Positions 53,584-61,873 of a DNA stretch of 64,000 nucleotides are shown piece by piece. The stretch is taken from positions 120,346 to 184,345 of the forward strand of contig NZ_BBYA01000014.1 in the NCBI RefSeq assembly GCF_001050275.1, given 5' to 3'. The translations under genes were made by a program, and so were the position numbers. This DNA is from Leptolinea tardivitalis. Its GTDB lineage: Bacteria; Chloroflexota; Anaerolineae; Anaerolineales; Anaerolineaceae. The notes under the pieces were generated by a model, which had not been told where the DNA came from, made no database searches, and saw only the letters and a list, made by a program, of their open reading frames with translations. Position 1 is the stretch's first letter. Every line of letters begins with the position of its first letter.

Positions 53584-53907
53584 CTATTTCATTTTTATGG
53601 AGGATGCTTTCACATCTCTTATTGCCTGATCATACAGTCGTAAAAGATCATCATCTGATCCTTTATATCTTCGGATATTCAATTGTGCACAGGCTGGGCA
53701 TCCCCGCATGGCTCGAAACGAATCCACATTACAGGTAATACACCCGCTGATTTTGATCATTATTAACAGAAAAGCTGTCTGTTTCAATGATTCTACTGGT
53801 TCATTCTTTACCTGCTCAACCAGATTTTGCCAAACTTTTCCACGGATTTTCCCGAGGCTTCCAATCGCTTTACTTGGAAATAATACTTCTGTTTCTGGAT
53901 TATACAT
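53584..53907 (-). CDS. Small four-cysteine protein of unknown function
   Basis: A 107-aa protein I do not recognise. Helical N-terminal half, then a compact metal-type motif C-x2-C-x10-C-x2-C (GCITC and RGCPAC) around residues 57-74, followed by a charged helix ([15 protein letters not shown]). The spacing suits a zinc ribbon or an Fe-S site. It sits between nuoI (10 bases upstream) and mrp (7 bases downstream) in a run of Fe-S proteins. A role in cluster assembly or complex I maturation is inferred only from that position. Confidence 0.6.
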   Translation of the reverse strand: MYNPETEVLFPSKAIGSLGKIRGKVWQNLVEQVKNEPVESLKQTAFLLIMIKISGCITCNVDSFRAMRGCPACAQLNIRRYKGSDDDLLRLYDQAIRDVKASSIKMK

Positions 53908-53917
53908 CTAAGTTTCC

Positions 53918-54544
53918 TTAATTCGGGTTTGCCGTATCCATTTCAGTGGTTTTTATAGTTTTAGATGCCAGCTTCTCTGCTTTTCTCACTTCTTCCCGTG
54001 TGTAATTTTCAGGTCTTATGCTGGCGTAATAACTGGCTGGTTTAAGTAGTTCTTCAAGCTGCAGTACATCGTGTTCATATCGATTCGTATTGGCCAACTC
54101 GTAATCATGATCCATTCGAATGGCATCAAATGGACAGAATTCAGCACAAAAACCGCAATTCATACATAGATCGATATCAATGGTATATGAGACTGGCGTG
54201 GAAACAGGACGACCCGTTTCAGCATCATTGTGTCGTTCAATCCATATGCATTGTGGTGGGCAAACTTTTGTACAGATACCACAGGCTGTACAGCGGATTT
54301 GTCGCGAACCATCTTGACCTTCGTCGTAAACCAGGAATGGAATAAATCGGAATTCTTCCGGAACAGGCAACTTTTCTTCAGGGTATTGAACGGTGAAAAT
54401 TCCACGAGTTTCTGCCGATGATCTCAGTGAAATTCCTTCTGGTTTGAAATACTTCTTTCCCAGCCACTTAAGATCATCAATATATGTAACAAAAAAGTGT
54501 TTCAAAGGGATAAGTAAACCTCGAATGATTCCAGATCCATCCAT
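53918..54544 (-). CDS. nuoI: NADH-quinone oxidoreductase subunit I (two 4Fe-4S)
   Basis: A 208-aa ferredoxin-like subunit with two 4Fe-4S motifs: CTACGICTKVCPPQC and CMNCGFCAEFCPFDAI, positioned at about residues 85-145. An N-terminal amphipathic region (GLLIPLKHFFVTYIDDL) anchors it to the membrane arm. It follows nuoCD by 15 bases. The order nuoB-nuoCD-nuoI without nuoA, nuoH or nuoJ-N is noteworthy; the rest must be elsewhere if this is canonical complex I. Confidence 0.9.
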   Translation of the reverse strand: MDGSGIIRGLLIPLKHFFVTYIDDLKWLGKKYFKPEGISLRSSAETRGIFTVQYPEEKLPVPEEFRFIPFLVYDEGQDGSRQIRCTACGICTKVCPPQCIWIERHNDAETGRPVSTPVSYTIDIDLCMNCGFCAEFCPFDAIRMDHDYELANTNRYEHDVLQLEELLKPASYYASIRPENYTREEVRKAEKLASKTIKTTEMDTANPN

Positions 54545-54559
54545 AATAAATCCTCCAGA

Positions 54560-56302
54560 TTACCGGTCTACTTCACCCAGGATAATATCAATGGAACCCA
54601 GAATTGCAATGACATCCGCCACTTTTTCCCCTTTACTCATTTCACTTAACGCAGTTAGATTGATAAATGAGGGCGCACGTACGTGATACCGTCGAGGGTT
54701 TTGTTTTCCATCGGAAACAATGTAAAACCCCAATTCTCCTTTAGGACCTTCCACCCGGCCATATGCTTCCCCGGCTGGAACTTTGGGCTGGTATTGTGAT
54801 TTTCCTGTCATCACGGGTCCGGAGGGAATATCGTGGATAGCCTGCTGGATGATTCGTATACTCTGACGCATTTCATCCAGACGGACAAGATATCTGTCAT
54901 AAATATCACCGTGGTACCTTACAGCAACATCAAATTTGAATCGATCATAAATAGAATAGGGTTCAGCTTTTCGGACGTCGTACGGAACACCCGATGCCCT
55001 GAGAAGTGGACCACCAGCAGAATAAGCCGCGGCTTCATCCGCCGTCAAAACACCGACACCTTCTGTGCGCAATCTTACGATTTCGTTGTGAGTAAGGTAC
55101 CGATCCAGTTCATCAATCTTGCGGGGCAGCCGGTTAAAAACCAGTTTTCGAATTTTTTCAATAACACTATCAGAAATATCCCGCACAACTCCACCAAAGC
55201 GAAAATAGTTACACATCATTCGCGAACCTGAAACCTCTTCAAATATATCCAGGATGAGCTCGCGTTCTTCCAAAGCATAAAGAGATGGGGTAAACATGGC
55301 GCCGAGTTCGTTTAATAAAAAACCCGTCGTCATGATGTGGCTGCTGATACGGGTCAATTCAGCCATGATTACCCTAATATACTCAGCGCGTTCTGGTGGA
55401 GTAACAGCCATTAGTTTTTCAACAGCCAATGCATAACCGAAATTGTTGCTCATTGATGAGATATAGTCCAACCGGTCTGTATAAGGCATGTTCTGCAGAA
55501 ATGTGTTTCGCTCACCGATCTTCTCATGACTGCGATGTAAATAACCCATCACAGGTTTTAGATCGATAATTGTTTCGCCTTCCAATAAAGCAGCCATCCG
55601 GAAAACACCGTGAGTGGATGGATGCTGTGGACCAAGATTGACGATAATCTGGTCTGTTTTCAAACTACCATTCAGATTGCCTGAGGTTTTATTCAATGCA
55701 TCATAGAGGGCTTTCTCATTATTTGAGGAAAAATGTTCGGGTTCAAAACCAATCGGGTAAGATACATTATTTTTAAACGGATTTAGATCCTCTTGACGTT
55801 TGTGTTTTCCAGCAGGCCAGCGGTCTTTATATGGCTTTGAATCTTCTTCAAATAAAGGTTCCTTCCAGTCTTTTCGTAGAGGGTGACCTTCAAAGCCATC
55901 CCAAAGCAAAATCCGTCTCAGGTCAGGATGATCCTCGAATGATATCCCATACATATCCCAGACTTCCCGTTCCTGTAGTTCTGCTCCGGCAAATATGGAA
56001 CTCAGACTGGGTACTTTAGAATCTAATCGTGATACCTGTACTTTAAAAAGTATTCCAGGTCCTCCTGTCGTTCTATATAAAAGATAGATAACATCCATTA
56101 AATCATCAGGGTAGTAGTCTGCTGCTGTGATCATCGAGAGATAATCAAAACCCAGCTCATCACGTACAGCCCGTGCAAATTGGACCAGGCAATCCGCCTC
56201 CACAATATATCCAGAATATCCGGTTCTTTGATCTTTTTTAACCAAACCTGGATAGCGGGAGATCAGATCGAAATTCATAAAACTATCTACCGGATCGTTC
56301 AT
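54560..56302 (-). CDS. nuoCD: NADH-quinone oxidoreductase fused subunit C/D
   Basis: A 580-aa fusion. The C domain is about residues 1-175 (FQVQ-like strands ending in [13 protein letters not shown]), and the D domain about 205-580 starts with [24 protein letters not shown]. The quinone-site region (PSTHGVFR) and GFYIVSDG near the C-terminus are seen. The CxxC residues that would bind Ni in hydrogenases are absent, so it is the complex I-type quinone module, not a hydrogenase. The start overlaps the nuoB stop by ATGA, so translation is coupled. Confidence 0.92.
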   Translation of the reverse strand: MNDPVDSFMNFDLISRYPGLVKKDQRTGYSGYIVEADCLVQFARAVRDELGFDYLSMITAADYYPDDLMDVIYLLYRTTGGPGILFKVQVSRLDSKVPSLSSIFAGAELQEREVWDMYGISFEDHPDLRRILLWDGFEGHPLRKDWKEPLFEEDSKPYKDRWPAGKHKRQEDLNPFKNNVSYPIGFEPEHFSSNNEKALYDALNKTSGNLNGSLKTDQIIVNLGPQHPSTHGVFRMAALLEGETIIDLKPVMGYLHRSHEKIGERNTFLQNMPYTDRLDYISSMSNNFGYALAVEKLMAVTPPERAEYIRVIMAELTRISSHIMTTGFLLNELGAMFTPSLYALEERELILDIFEEVSGSRMMCNYFRFGGVVRDISDSVIEKIRKLVFNRLPRKIDELDRYLTHNEIVRLRTEGVGVLTADEAAAYSAGGPLLRASGVPYDVRKAEPYSIYDRFKFDVAVRYHGDIYDRYLVRLDEMRQSIRIIQQAIHDIPSGPVMTGKSQYQPKVPAGEAYGRVEGPKGELGFYIVSDGKQNPRRYHVRAPSFINLTALSEMSKGEKVADVIAILGSIDIILGEVDR

Positions 56303-56988
56303 GAGGCCACTCCCGTATCGTTTTCATCCAATTCTTCGTTTTTAATATGGTCATCATCTACAATTTCGGGAGATTGGATACGGCCAAAACGCGAGATATC
56401 ATCATATTGTCGAGGATCCATCAGATCAGGACCTAACACCGGTATAGGAATACCCTCTTCAACATTCTTTTGATACCATCGAACTTTAGAGATAGACTCT
56501 CCATCGATTTTTTTCTGTAATGTAATCAAGCCGTTCAGCAAAGCCTGGGGAGTAGGTGGACATCCGGGGATATATACATCGACGGGAAGAAATTTGTCTA
56601 TTCCGGGAACTACACTATACCCTTCCTTAAATGGACCACCCCCATTGGCACAGGCGCCCATGGAAATCACATATTTCGGTTCTGCCATTTGGTTGTAAAG
56701 TCGGACAATCTGGGGAACCATTTTTTTCGTGACTGTTCCCGAAACGATGATTACATCTGCCTGCCGTGGGCTTGGTCGCATCACTTCCATTCCAAATCTG
56801 GATAAATCATATCGGCTGGCGGCAGTACAAATCATTTCTATGGCGCAGCATGCCAGTCCAAACATCATAGGCCAGACAGAGTTGCGACGACTCCAATTGT
56901 AGATACGATCCAATGTTGTTAGTTGAATAACATTCTCTAATTCTTTTGGAATTTCAAGTCCAGACGTATTCAGCTTTTCCTCTGTCAT
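56299..56988 (-). CDS. nuoB: NADH-quinone oxidoreductase subunit B
   Basis: A 229-aa subunit carrying the N2 4Fe-4S cluster next to the quinone. Ligands are visible as [12 protein letters not shown] (two Cys), [10 protein letters not shown] and [12 protein letters not shown]. The last 50 residues are an acidic extension. I chose ATG 56988 because GGAAGGAGCCAG lies right before it; an in-frame start 17 codons earlier has no comparable site. A strong promoter with an inverted repeat lies 42-70 bases upstream. Confidence 0.93.
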   Translation of the reverse strand: MTEEKLNTSGLEIPKELENVIQLTTLDRIYNWSRRNSVWPMMFGLACCAIEMICTAASRYDLSRFGMEVMRPSPRQADVIIVSGTVTKKMVPQIVRLYNQMAEPKYVISMGACANGGGPFKEGYSVVPGIDKFLPVDVYIPGCPPTPQALLNGLITLQKKIDGESISKVRWYQKNVEEGIPIPVLGPDLMDPRQYDDISRFGRIQSPEIVDDDHIKNEELDENDTGVAS

Positions 56989-57029
56989 CTGGCTCCTTCC
57001 ATAAATTGTCACTGTAATTTGATAGGACG

Positions 57030-57057
57030 ATTCTATCATTCAGAATCTTCATGTCAA
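57030..57057 (-). promoter_or_regulatory. Promoter of the nuoB operon containing an inverted repeat
   Basis: On the minus strand, TTGACA (57057-57052), a 16-base spacer and TAGAAT (57035-57030). Within it, GATTCT (57029-57034) and AGAATC (57042-57047) form a 6+7+6 inverted repeat covering the -10 region and spacer. It is a good candidate operator for the divergently encoded SufR-like regulator. Confidence 0.65.
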
Positions 57058-57095
57058 GTTTATAATTGCATAAACTATTTTTTACATAATATAGT

Positions 57096-57722
57096 ATGAC
57101 CAAACTATCTACATCAAAAATAATTCTGGAAAAATTGGGTGAAGCCAGTTCTCTTTCCGTTCATGAATTAGCAACAGGTACAGGATTTTCTGAGCCTGTA
57201 ATCCGCTATCATCTTCGGAAATTTAAAAATATCGGTATCGTTTGCGAGTTACCCCAGCATGACACTGGATTAAAAGCGGGTAGGAAAGCACCCAATTTTC
57301 GACGTCTCATTTCTTCTTCTGAAAAGAATATTGTTGAGCTGTGCCAGGTGATAATGGATCATTTGTCAGATTTAACCGGAAAACCTTCCGTTGAAAGCAT
57401 AGAAAAAATCGTTGATTGGATGTTAATTGATTTGAACCCTGGAAAAAAGTTAACAGGATTATCAATTCGCGAAATTGTTGAATGGTTTACCAAACACAAC
57501 TATTTCGCCTCCTGGGAGGCAGGGAAAAATGGACCTGAAATTATTTTTCGACACTGCCCTTATGAATCAATTAGAACTGGTAATGATTTGACATGTAAGT
57601 TGGATTTGGGACTTCTACAATTTATGTCTGGGCACAATTGGGAGGCAGTGGGAACAATAGATCAAATTTATCATAATGGCTATTGCCGTTTTATTATGAG
57701 CAATAACTCCTTAAATAAATAA
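57096..57722 (+). CDS. SufR-like winged-helix regulator with cysteine cluster
   Basis: A 208-aa regulator. Residues about 5-70 form an ArsR/DeoR-type winged helix (SVHELATGTGFSEPVIRYHLRKFKNIG). The C-terminal end (about 155-208) resembles the SufR cluster region: FRHCPYESIRTGNDLTCK, then LLQFM and GYCRFIM, with three Cys and an adjacent His placed as in SufR. SufR-type repressors sense Fe-S cluster status. It is divergent from nuoB over 107 bases, so it may control the nuo operon. Cluster binding is inferred from residue pattern only. No Shine-Dalgarno precedes the ATG. Confidence 0.65.
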   Translation: MTKLSTSKIILEKLGEASSLSVHELATGTGFSEPVIRYHLRKFKNIGIVCELPQHDTGLKAGRKAPNFRRLISSSEKNIVELCQVIMDHLSDLTGKPSVESIEKIVDWMLIDLNPGKKLTGLSIREIVEWFTKHNYFASWEAGKNGPEIIFRHCPYESIRTGNDLTCKLDLGLLQFMSGHNWEAVGTIDQIYHNGYCRFIMSNNSLNK

Positions 57723-57840
57723 ACCATGATTTAAAGCAATATACTCAAAAAGATGAGTTCATAATAATTTTTCTATAAATACTTTTTAAGATGAAGTGCC
57801 TATACGCAGTTCAGTAATGTTAATCCATTTACCCACATAA

Positions 57841-59325
57841 TCATTTATCTTGTTCTGGGAGTTGGCTGAACCATTCGCCTGATGAACTTGATGAGAGTGA
57901 CTTGTCCTCTTTTGTCAGGTATCCTTTATATTCTTTTTCGCCATTCGATACAACCCAGCCGCCAAGATTTAAAGGAATGGCTCCTCCAGCTGGAATCCAT
58001 TCTCCGTTATACAAACGAGCAATATGGACGTTTCTTCCAGATGAACTTCCTCCCAGACAGGATGGATGTCCTAAATATTCACCTTTTGATACTGATGTTC
58101 CCACTGAAAATGTTCTATCCATGGCAATATGCAGATACCGGATTGTCCATCCAGTTTCAGAATGGCCATCCTTATCAAGATCCAATGTCAGGCTTCCAAC
58201 ATCAACCCTCGAGATCACTCCATCTGCAAGAGCTGTCACCCAGTAAGGTGAAGGATCACAACCGGCAATTTCAGAAGGGGGTGCAAAATCTACTGCAGCA
58301 AAGGGATACCCGGTTCCCCAGCCGGAATGCGGACCACCAGTAAAGGCCCATTTCAGTCCCGGTTGAAGAGGCAGTGTCAGATCTGGCTGTGACAAATTAG
58401 CCGGTATTAAATTGATCTCTGAATCCTTTTTTGAGCCATTCTCATTATAAAGAGCGCTATATGTGGCCAGGAATCCATCTGCGGATATTGCTTTATTTAG
58501 TTCATATCCCGATAAAAATCGGGAAAAATAATACATCAGACCAACGGAGGCAGCTGTGTTGGCTGGATTTGGTCTGATTTGTTTACCTGAACTATCCGAA
58601 AATTCTAACAGCTTTCCTTCCCTCCAACCATAATATCCATTATTTAGGATATTCGCTGCCCAGGATAGCTGTTTCCCAAGAGTTTTCCGAGCTGGCTCAT
58701 TATTCCCCAGTGAAAATGAGGCTGGTACTTGTGGGCTGGAAATGGCATGTAATTCATATTCCAACAAAGCCAATAAAACCTTCGGTGATATGGAGTAATT
58801 TTCTGCAGTACTTCGTATGATTTGAAGTCCGCTTACAGTAATTCCACCAGATTCATCAATGTAATTGGAGATCCAACCGCTGCGACTTTGTAAATAGTTC
58901 TCAAGATTAAAATTAATTTCAGAAGGTCCATATACAAAACAAGCATCATCCAGAATAATAACCTGTTCATTCCAATTTATTGTGGCAGGAAGGGGAATGA
59001 TCAGTGACTCTCCCCCCATCAATGTTCCAGCCAAATTTTTCTGTTCTATCGTTGGATTTTGCCGGACCAAATCTTCAACACCGATAGAAAATCGAGTAGA
59101 TATTATTGAAAGAGTATCTCCGGATTGGATGGTGTATATATACTTATTTCCTGCCGATAGAATATTGAATGAATCATTTGTTGATATTGGTGACGCCAAT
59201 CTGGCAGCTGCTGTGGCTGTCAAAATAGGAGAAATTCCAGTATAAGGATGATTTACAGGTAGATTGCAGGCAAGTACAAGAGTAAAAATGAGGAATATGC
59301 CGCAGAATTTCCTTATGTTCAGCAT
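57841..59325 (-). CDS. LysM lipoprotein with degenerate M23 peptidase-like domain
   Basis: A 494-aa lipoprotein (lipobox LVLACN, Cys about residue 20). A LysM domain covers about 60-115 (YTIQSGDTLSIISTRFSIGVEDLV). The middle is helical, resembling a transglycosylase-like region (SWAANILNNGYYGWREG), and the C-terminal 150 residues match M23/LytM. In that domain the first metal motif HxxxD reads FAAVD, and the HxH motif reads NVH, so the zinc ligands seem lost. It probably binds peptidoglycan, perhaps as an activator, rather than cutting it. The terminator between it and glmS keeps transcription separate. Confidence 0.72.
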   Translation of the reverse strand: MLNIRKFCGIFLIFTLVLACNLPVNHPYTGISPILTATAAARLASPISTNDSFNILSAGNKYIYTIQSGDTLSIISTRFSIGVEDLVRQNPTIEQKNLAGTLMGGESLIIPLPATINWNEQVIILDDACFVYGPSEINFNLENYLQSRSGWISNYIDESGGITVSGLQIIRSTAENYSISPKVLLALLEYELHAISSPQVPASFSLGNNEPARKTLGKQLSWAANILNNGYYGWREGKLLEFSDSSGKQIRPNPANTAASVGLMYYFSRFLSGYELNKAISADGFLATYSALYNENGSKKDSEINLIPANLSQPDLTLPLQPGLKWAFTGGPHSGWGTGYPFAAVDFAPPSEIAGCDPSPYWVTALADGVISRVDVGSLTLDLDKDGHSETGWTIRYLHIAMDRTFSVGTSVSKGEYLGHPSCLGGSSSGRNVHIARLYNGEWIPAGGAIPLNLGGWVVSNGEKEYKGYLTKEDKSLSSSSSGEWFSQLPEQDK

Positions 59326-59388
59326 ATTAATAGTATAAATTTGAAATGATCAATTTAGTTCTGAAGTTTTTCCAATGGTCAATTAAAT

Positions 59389-59432
59389 AAAAAGATTGGA
59401 ACAACCCGATTGAGTTGTTCCAATCTTTTTTT
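59389..59432. terminator. Terminator downstream of glmS
   Basis: Stem GATTGGAACAAC / GTTGTTCCAATC with an 8-base loop, flanked by A5 on the left and T7 on the right. It works on both strands; here it terminates glmS (minus strand) 10 bases after its stop codon. Confidence 0.92.
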
Positions 59433-59442
59433 AAAGGTTCAA

Positions 59443-61287
59443 TTATTCTACCGTGACAGATTTAGCCAGATTTCTTGGTTGGTCAACATCCAACCCGCGA
59501 ATAGACGCAATATGGTATGCCAGCATCTGTAGCGGAATTACTGTAAGGACAGGGCTTAACATCCAGGGGATCGAAGGCACCCACAAACAGCTATCTGCCA
59601 GATGCTCCACATTCTTATCCCCTTCTGTTGCCACGGCGATAACTTTACCTCCACGAGCTTTTGCCTGTTCAATTTGACTGGCCATCTTTTCATACCAGGG
59701 GTCATTTGGAGCCAGGGCAATGACTGGCATGTCTTTGTCAATCAAAGCAATTGGCCCATGTTTCATTTCACCCGCCGGATATCCTTCGGCATGAATATAA
59801 GAAATCTCTTTTAATTTCAAAGCACCTTCGTAAGCAATAGGCATGTTGATGCCACGGCCCAGGTAAAGGGCGTCTCTGGCATCTTTCATATCGCGAGCAA
59901 TTGACATTACTTCTGGCTCATGTTCGAGACATTTTCCCGCCAGATCCGGGATCATTCGCAGATCATTGACAAGTTTTTTCCGTTGTTCGACGGGTAATGT
60001 TCCACGTAAATCAGCCAGTAAAACAGCCAACATATACAGATCAACAAGAGGGGCTGTAAATGCTTTCGTCGAAGCCACGCCAATTTCCGGACCTACCTGC
60101 ATGGAAATATACCCATCTGCCACCCGCATGGCCTGTGATCCAATGGCATTGACGATGGACCACAGTATGGCTCCTTTCTGACGCCCTTCTTCCATGGCAG
60201 CCAGTGTATCCGCCGTTTCGCCTGATTGACTGATGGACAATACAACTGTTCCAGGTTGTATGATGGGATCACGGTATCGGAATTCCGAAGCGATATCCAC
60301 CTCCACAGGAATCCGGGCGATCTTTTCGATATAAATCTTGCCCACCAGACCGGCATGCTGGGCTGTACCGCAGGCTGTAATGATGATTTTATTAATTTTC
60401 CTGGCTGTCTCAGCTGTCAATTTCAATTGTGGTAATTGGATCAGGCCTTTGTCAAAATCGACCCGCCCTGCCAGGGTATCTGTCAGACTGCGAACCTGTT
60501 CGTGAATTTCTTTCTGCATGAAATGACGGTATTCCCCTTTTTCTGCCGCTATGGGATCCCAATTAATAGTTTGAATAGCAGGTGTAATTGGTTTCCCATC
60601 CAGAGTCTGGACAGTTACACCCTTTCGAGTGACAACTGCCATTTGCCTGGATTCCAGGAAGGACATTTTTCGGGTCTGTTCCAGAATTGCCGGAATATCA
60701 GACGCCACGAACATCTCATTTTCTCCATACCCGATCACTACACCACCTGCATTACCAATCCGGGCTGCAATGATTTTGTCCGGTTCATCGGCAGATAGTA
60801 CAACAATCCCATGAGCGCCGCGAATTTGTTGCAGAGTTTTTCGAACAGCCTCCTCCAGGTTACCGGTGATGGTTATATAACGTTCGATAAGATGGACAAT
60901 AGTCTCTGTATCGGTATCAGAATTGAATTCCACACCTTCGGCGGCCAATTCATCTTGTAATTCTTGATAATTTTCAACAATGCCATTATGGACTACTACA
61001 ACACGTCCTGTTGATCCAATATGTGGATGTGCGTTTCTTGCACTAGGTTCGCCGTGAGTCGCCCAACGGGTGTGTCCAATCCCCACATTTCCGCTAATAG
61101 GCTCACGATTGACAAGGTTGCACAGATTATCCAGTTTTCCGGCATCACGACGAAGTTCAATTTTGTTATCGCCGTCCAAGACTGCTATACCGGCAGAATC
61201 ATATCCACGATATTCCAGTTTGCGTAATCCATTCAAAATGATCGGCGTGGCATCTTTACCACCGATATATCCAACAATACCGCACAT
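59443..61287 (-). CDS. glmS: Glutamine-fructose-6-phosphate aminotransferase
   Basis: A 614-aa cytoplasmic enzyme making glucosamine-6-phosphate for peptidoglycan. The start must be ATG 61287, because the N-terminal nucleophile Cys follows it (MCGIVGYIGG) and GGAGG lies just upstream; the frame opens further but that start is wrong. The glutaminase domain (1-240) has GIGHTRWATHG. Two SIS domains follow: TACGTAQHAG, SQSGETADTL, and EGALKLKEISYIHAEGYPAGEMKHGPIAL near the C-terminus. No glmS ribozyme was seen in the 5' leader. Confidence 0.96.
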   Translation of the reverse strand: MCGIVGYIGGKDATPIILNGLRKLEYRGYDSAGIAVLDGDNKIELRRDAGKLDNLCNLVNREPISGNVGIGHTRWATHGEPSARNAHPHIGSTGRVVVVHNGIVENYQELQDELAAEGVEFNSDTDTETIVHLIERYITITGNLEEAVRKTLQQIRGAHGIVVLSADEPDKIIAARIGNAGGVVIGYGENEMFVASDIPAILEQTRKMSFLESRQMAVVTRKGVTVQTLDGKPITPAIQTINWDPIAAEKGEYRHFMQKEIHEQVRSLTDTLAGRVDFDKGLIQLPQLKLTAETARKINKIIITACGTAQHAGLVGKIYIEKIARIPVEVDIASEFRYRDPIIQPGTVVLSISQSGETADTLAAMEEGRQKGAILWSIVNAIGSQAMRVADGYISMQVGPEIGVASTKAFTAPLVDLYMLAVLLADLRGTLPVEQRKKLVNDLRMIPDLAGKCLEHEPEVMSIARDMKDARDALYLGRGINMPIAYEGALKLKEISYIHAEGYPAGEMKHGPIALIDKDMPVIALAPNDPWYEKMASQIEQAKARGGKVIAVATEGDKNVEHLADSCLWVPSIPWMLSPVLTVIPLQMLAYHIASIRGLDVDQPRNLAKSVTVE

Positions 61288-61327
61288 GTTTAGCCTCCAA
61301 TGTAAAATGCGCAATGTGAATACAGAA

Positions 61328-61357
61328 ATTATCTGCATTCAGGATTCTGACATGCAA
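61328..61357 (-). promoter_or_regulatory. Candidate promoter of glmS
   Basis: On the minus strand TTGCAT (61357-61352), an 18-base spacer and GATAAT (61333-61328), 41 bases upstream of the glmS ATG. Both hexamers differ from consensus by one or two bases. Confidence 0.45.
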
Positions 61358-61652
61358 AAATGATGTCAAATATGAGGTTCAATTTGTTGGGAAAAATCAG
61401 AAAAAAATATCTGGAGGGCATCCGCTGATCTGTCGATTTTCCCGGAATTCTCCGGTTAACTTCATTTTGCAATGAAGAACCCTCATCCTCGTCACCTGCT
61501 GGCTCAACTTCCCCTATGCCTGTGCAGGCCGTGCGCTATTTTTTCCCATGAACTGGATTGATATTTTCTTATACGCTGCCTCCTGATTATTTTGATATTT
61601 CTGAAATATACCATATCGCACGTATAATTCAAAGTATAAATTGGAGGTCGAA
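61358..61652. other. Noncoding stretch between glmS and the 63-aa gene
   Basis: About 295 bases with no credible gene. It holds two adjacent small palindromes, CCGGA-ATTC-TCCGG (61442-61455) and TTCATT-TTGC-AATGAA (61461-61476). A C-rich block (61478-61540) unlike its neighbours contains GCCTG-TG-CAGGC and is followed by six T. It could be a small RNA or a remnant of a mobile element; the evidence is too weak to choose. The right end carries TATAAT (61623-61628), the probable -10 box of the next gene. Confidence 0.4.
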
Positions 61653-61844
61653 ATGATTATTGTGGCAGAGATAAAAAATGGAGAAGGTACCGTATTGAAT
61701 GTCATGGCATTGCCCCCGAAAGAATTTAAAACTGGTTCAAAAGGGTATTATGCCAATGGGAAAATGGAGATCGAAGGAAAGCGTTATCAAGTGCAAATCC
61801 AAATGGTTGAAATTGGCAGTAAGAATCAAGCATCATCAGAATAA
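61653..61844 (+). CDS. 63-aa orphan protein
   Basis: A small beta-rich protein (MIIVAEIKNGEGTVLNVMALPPKEF...KGYYANGKMEIEGKRYQVQI) that I do not recognise. A good GGAGG ribosome-binding site and a TATAAT box 25 bases before ATG 61653 argue it is real. It stands alone between the glmS upstream region and a bidirectional terminator shared with typA. The alternating strand pattern suits a small beta-barrel or SH3/OB-like fold, which is speculation. The function is unknown. Confidence 0.6.
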   Translation: MIIVAEIKNGEGTVLNVMALPPKEFKTGSKGYYANGKMEIEGKRYQVQIQMVEIGSKNQASSE

Positions 61845-61873
61845 AAAAATCGGGGTTAGACCCCGATTTTTTT
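61843..61873. terminator. Bidirectional terminator between the 63-aa gene and typA
   Basis: A7 - TCGGGG - TTAGA loop - CCCCGA - T7. Perfect stem and T-runs on both strands; it overlaps the stop codons of the converging genes. Confidence 0.95.

Noticed and set aside
54833..55231. 132-codon open frame on the plus strand
   Set aside because: Antisense to nuoCD; no motif, and the opposite strand has a conserved product.
54560..56988. Calling nuoB/nuoCD a group 4 hydrogenase
   Set aside because: The large-subunit nickel CxxC pairs are missing, so the quinone-type complex I module fits better.
61288..61360. A glmS ribozyme in the glmS leader
   Set aside because: The leader is short and shows none of the conserved ribozyme core; a simple promoter is visible instead.
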